DNA from: NIOZ-UU13 sp032250555
GTDB taxonomy: Bacteria; Planctomycetota; Phycisphaerae; Sedimentisphaerales; Anaerobacaceae
Direction: 5' to 3'
Length of the DNA stretch: 5,332 nt
Assembly (NCBI GenBank): GCA_032250555.1
Contig: JAVVFI010000374.1
Span: 1 to 5,332, forward strand
Of the stretch, positions 5,266 through 5,332 are shown piece by piece. A program made the translations under genes and the position numbers. The first letter of the stretch is position 1; the number at the start of each line of letters is the position of its first letter. A model generated the notes under the pieces. That model saw nothing but the letters and a program-made list of their open reading frames with translations, did no database searches and had not been told where the DNA came from.

Positions 5266-5331
5266 TCAATTTATCATTATCAAGCACAACTCATCGAAAA
5301 ATGTATCGTACTCCTTTAATTCCCCAAATAG
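5266..5331 (-). CDS. Possible C-terminal end of a convergent gene, partial at right edge
   Basis: On the minus strand a frame enters from the right edge and ends at TGA (5266-5268), giving 21 residues that begin LFGELKEYDTFFDEL. The composition is protein-like (mixed acidic and aromatic residues) and no start is needed because it would be truncated. The length is far too short to identify a family. A second minus-strand frame stops at 5291-5293, so the choice of frame is uncertain and the match could be chance. Confidence 0.22.
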   Translation of the reverse strand, partial: LFGELKEYDTFFDELCLIMIN

Positions 5332-5332
5332 G

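Overview
The window looks like chromosomal DNA from a free-living bacterium of the Planctomycetes, most likely Phycisphaerae-like. That placement is inferred from the style of the UvrC and class II ribonucleotide reductase sequences (for example the PTGTIGFLMDCDTTG stretch and the long Lys/Ala linker before a Cys-rich tail) and from the intergenic repeats; no search was possible. There is no phage, plasmid, transposase, CRISPR or RNA-gene signature.

Layout. Positions 1-811 (minus strand) carry the first part of uvrC, the nucleotide-excision-repair nuclease, running off the left edge. It is interrupted by an in-frame amber codon at 140-142, after which the UVR-motif region continues in the same frame. 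Positions 812-1074 are a divergent, AT-rich intergenic region. It holds two NrdR-box-like palindromes overlapping a plausible promoter for the rightward gene, and a perfect 16-bp palindrome just upstream of uvrC. Positions 1075-4194 (plus) encode a complete 1039-residue adenosylcobalamin-dependent class II ribonucleotide reductase (nrdJ) with an intact active site, a TSCPD-type domain and a Cys-rich tail. A 142-residue protein of unknown function follows 36 nt later (4231-4659), probably co-transcribed. A hairpin plus T-run at 4707-4733 looks like the intrinsic terminator of this pair.

Positions 4734-5265 hold no credible gene. They contain three diverged copies of an approximately 80-87 bp non-coding repeat and three short C/T/A-rich CTAATT blocks. 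At the extreme right edge a short minus-strand reading frame (5266-5331) might be the end of a convergent gene.

Functionally the window pairs DNA repair (UvrC) with DNA-precursor synthesis (NrdJ), divergently arranged. The most useful observations are the amber codon inside an otherwise well-conserved uvrC, the tandem NrdR boxes predicting (d)ATP-responsive repression of nrdJ, and the repeat cluster. I see no convincing evidence of a new multi-gene system.
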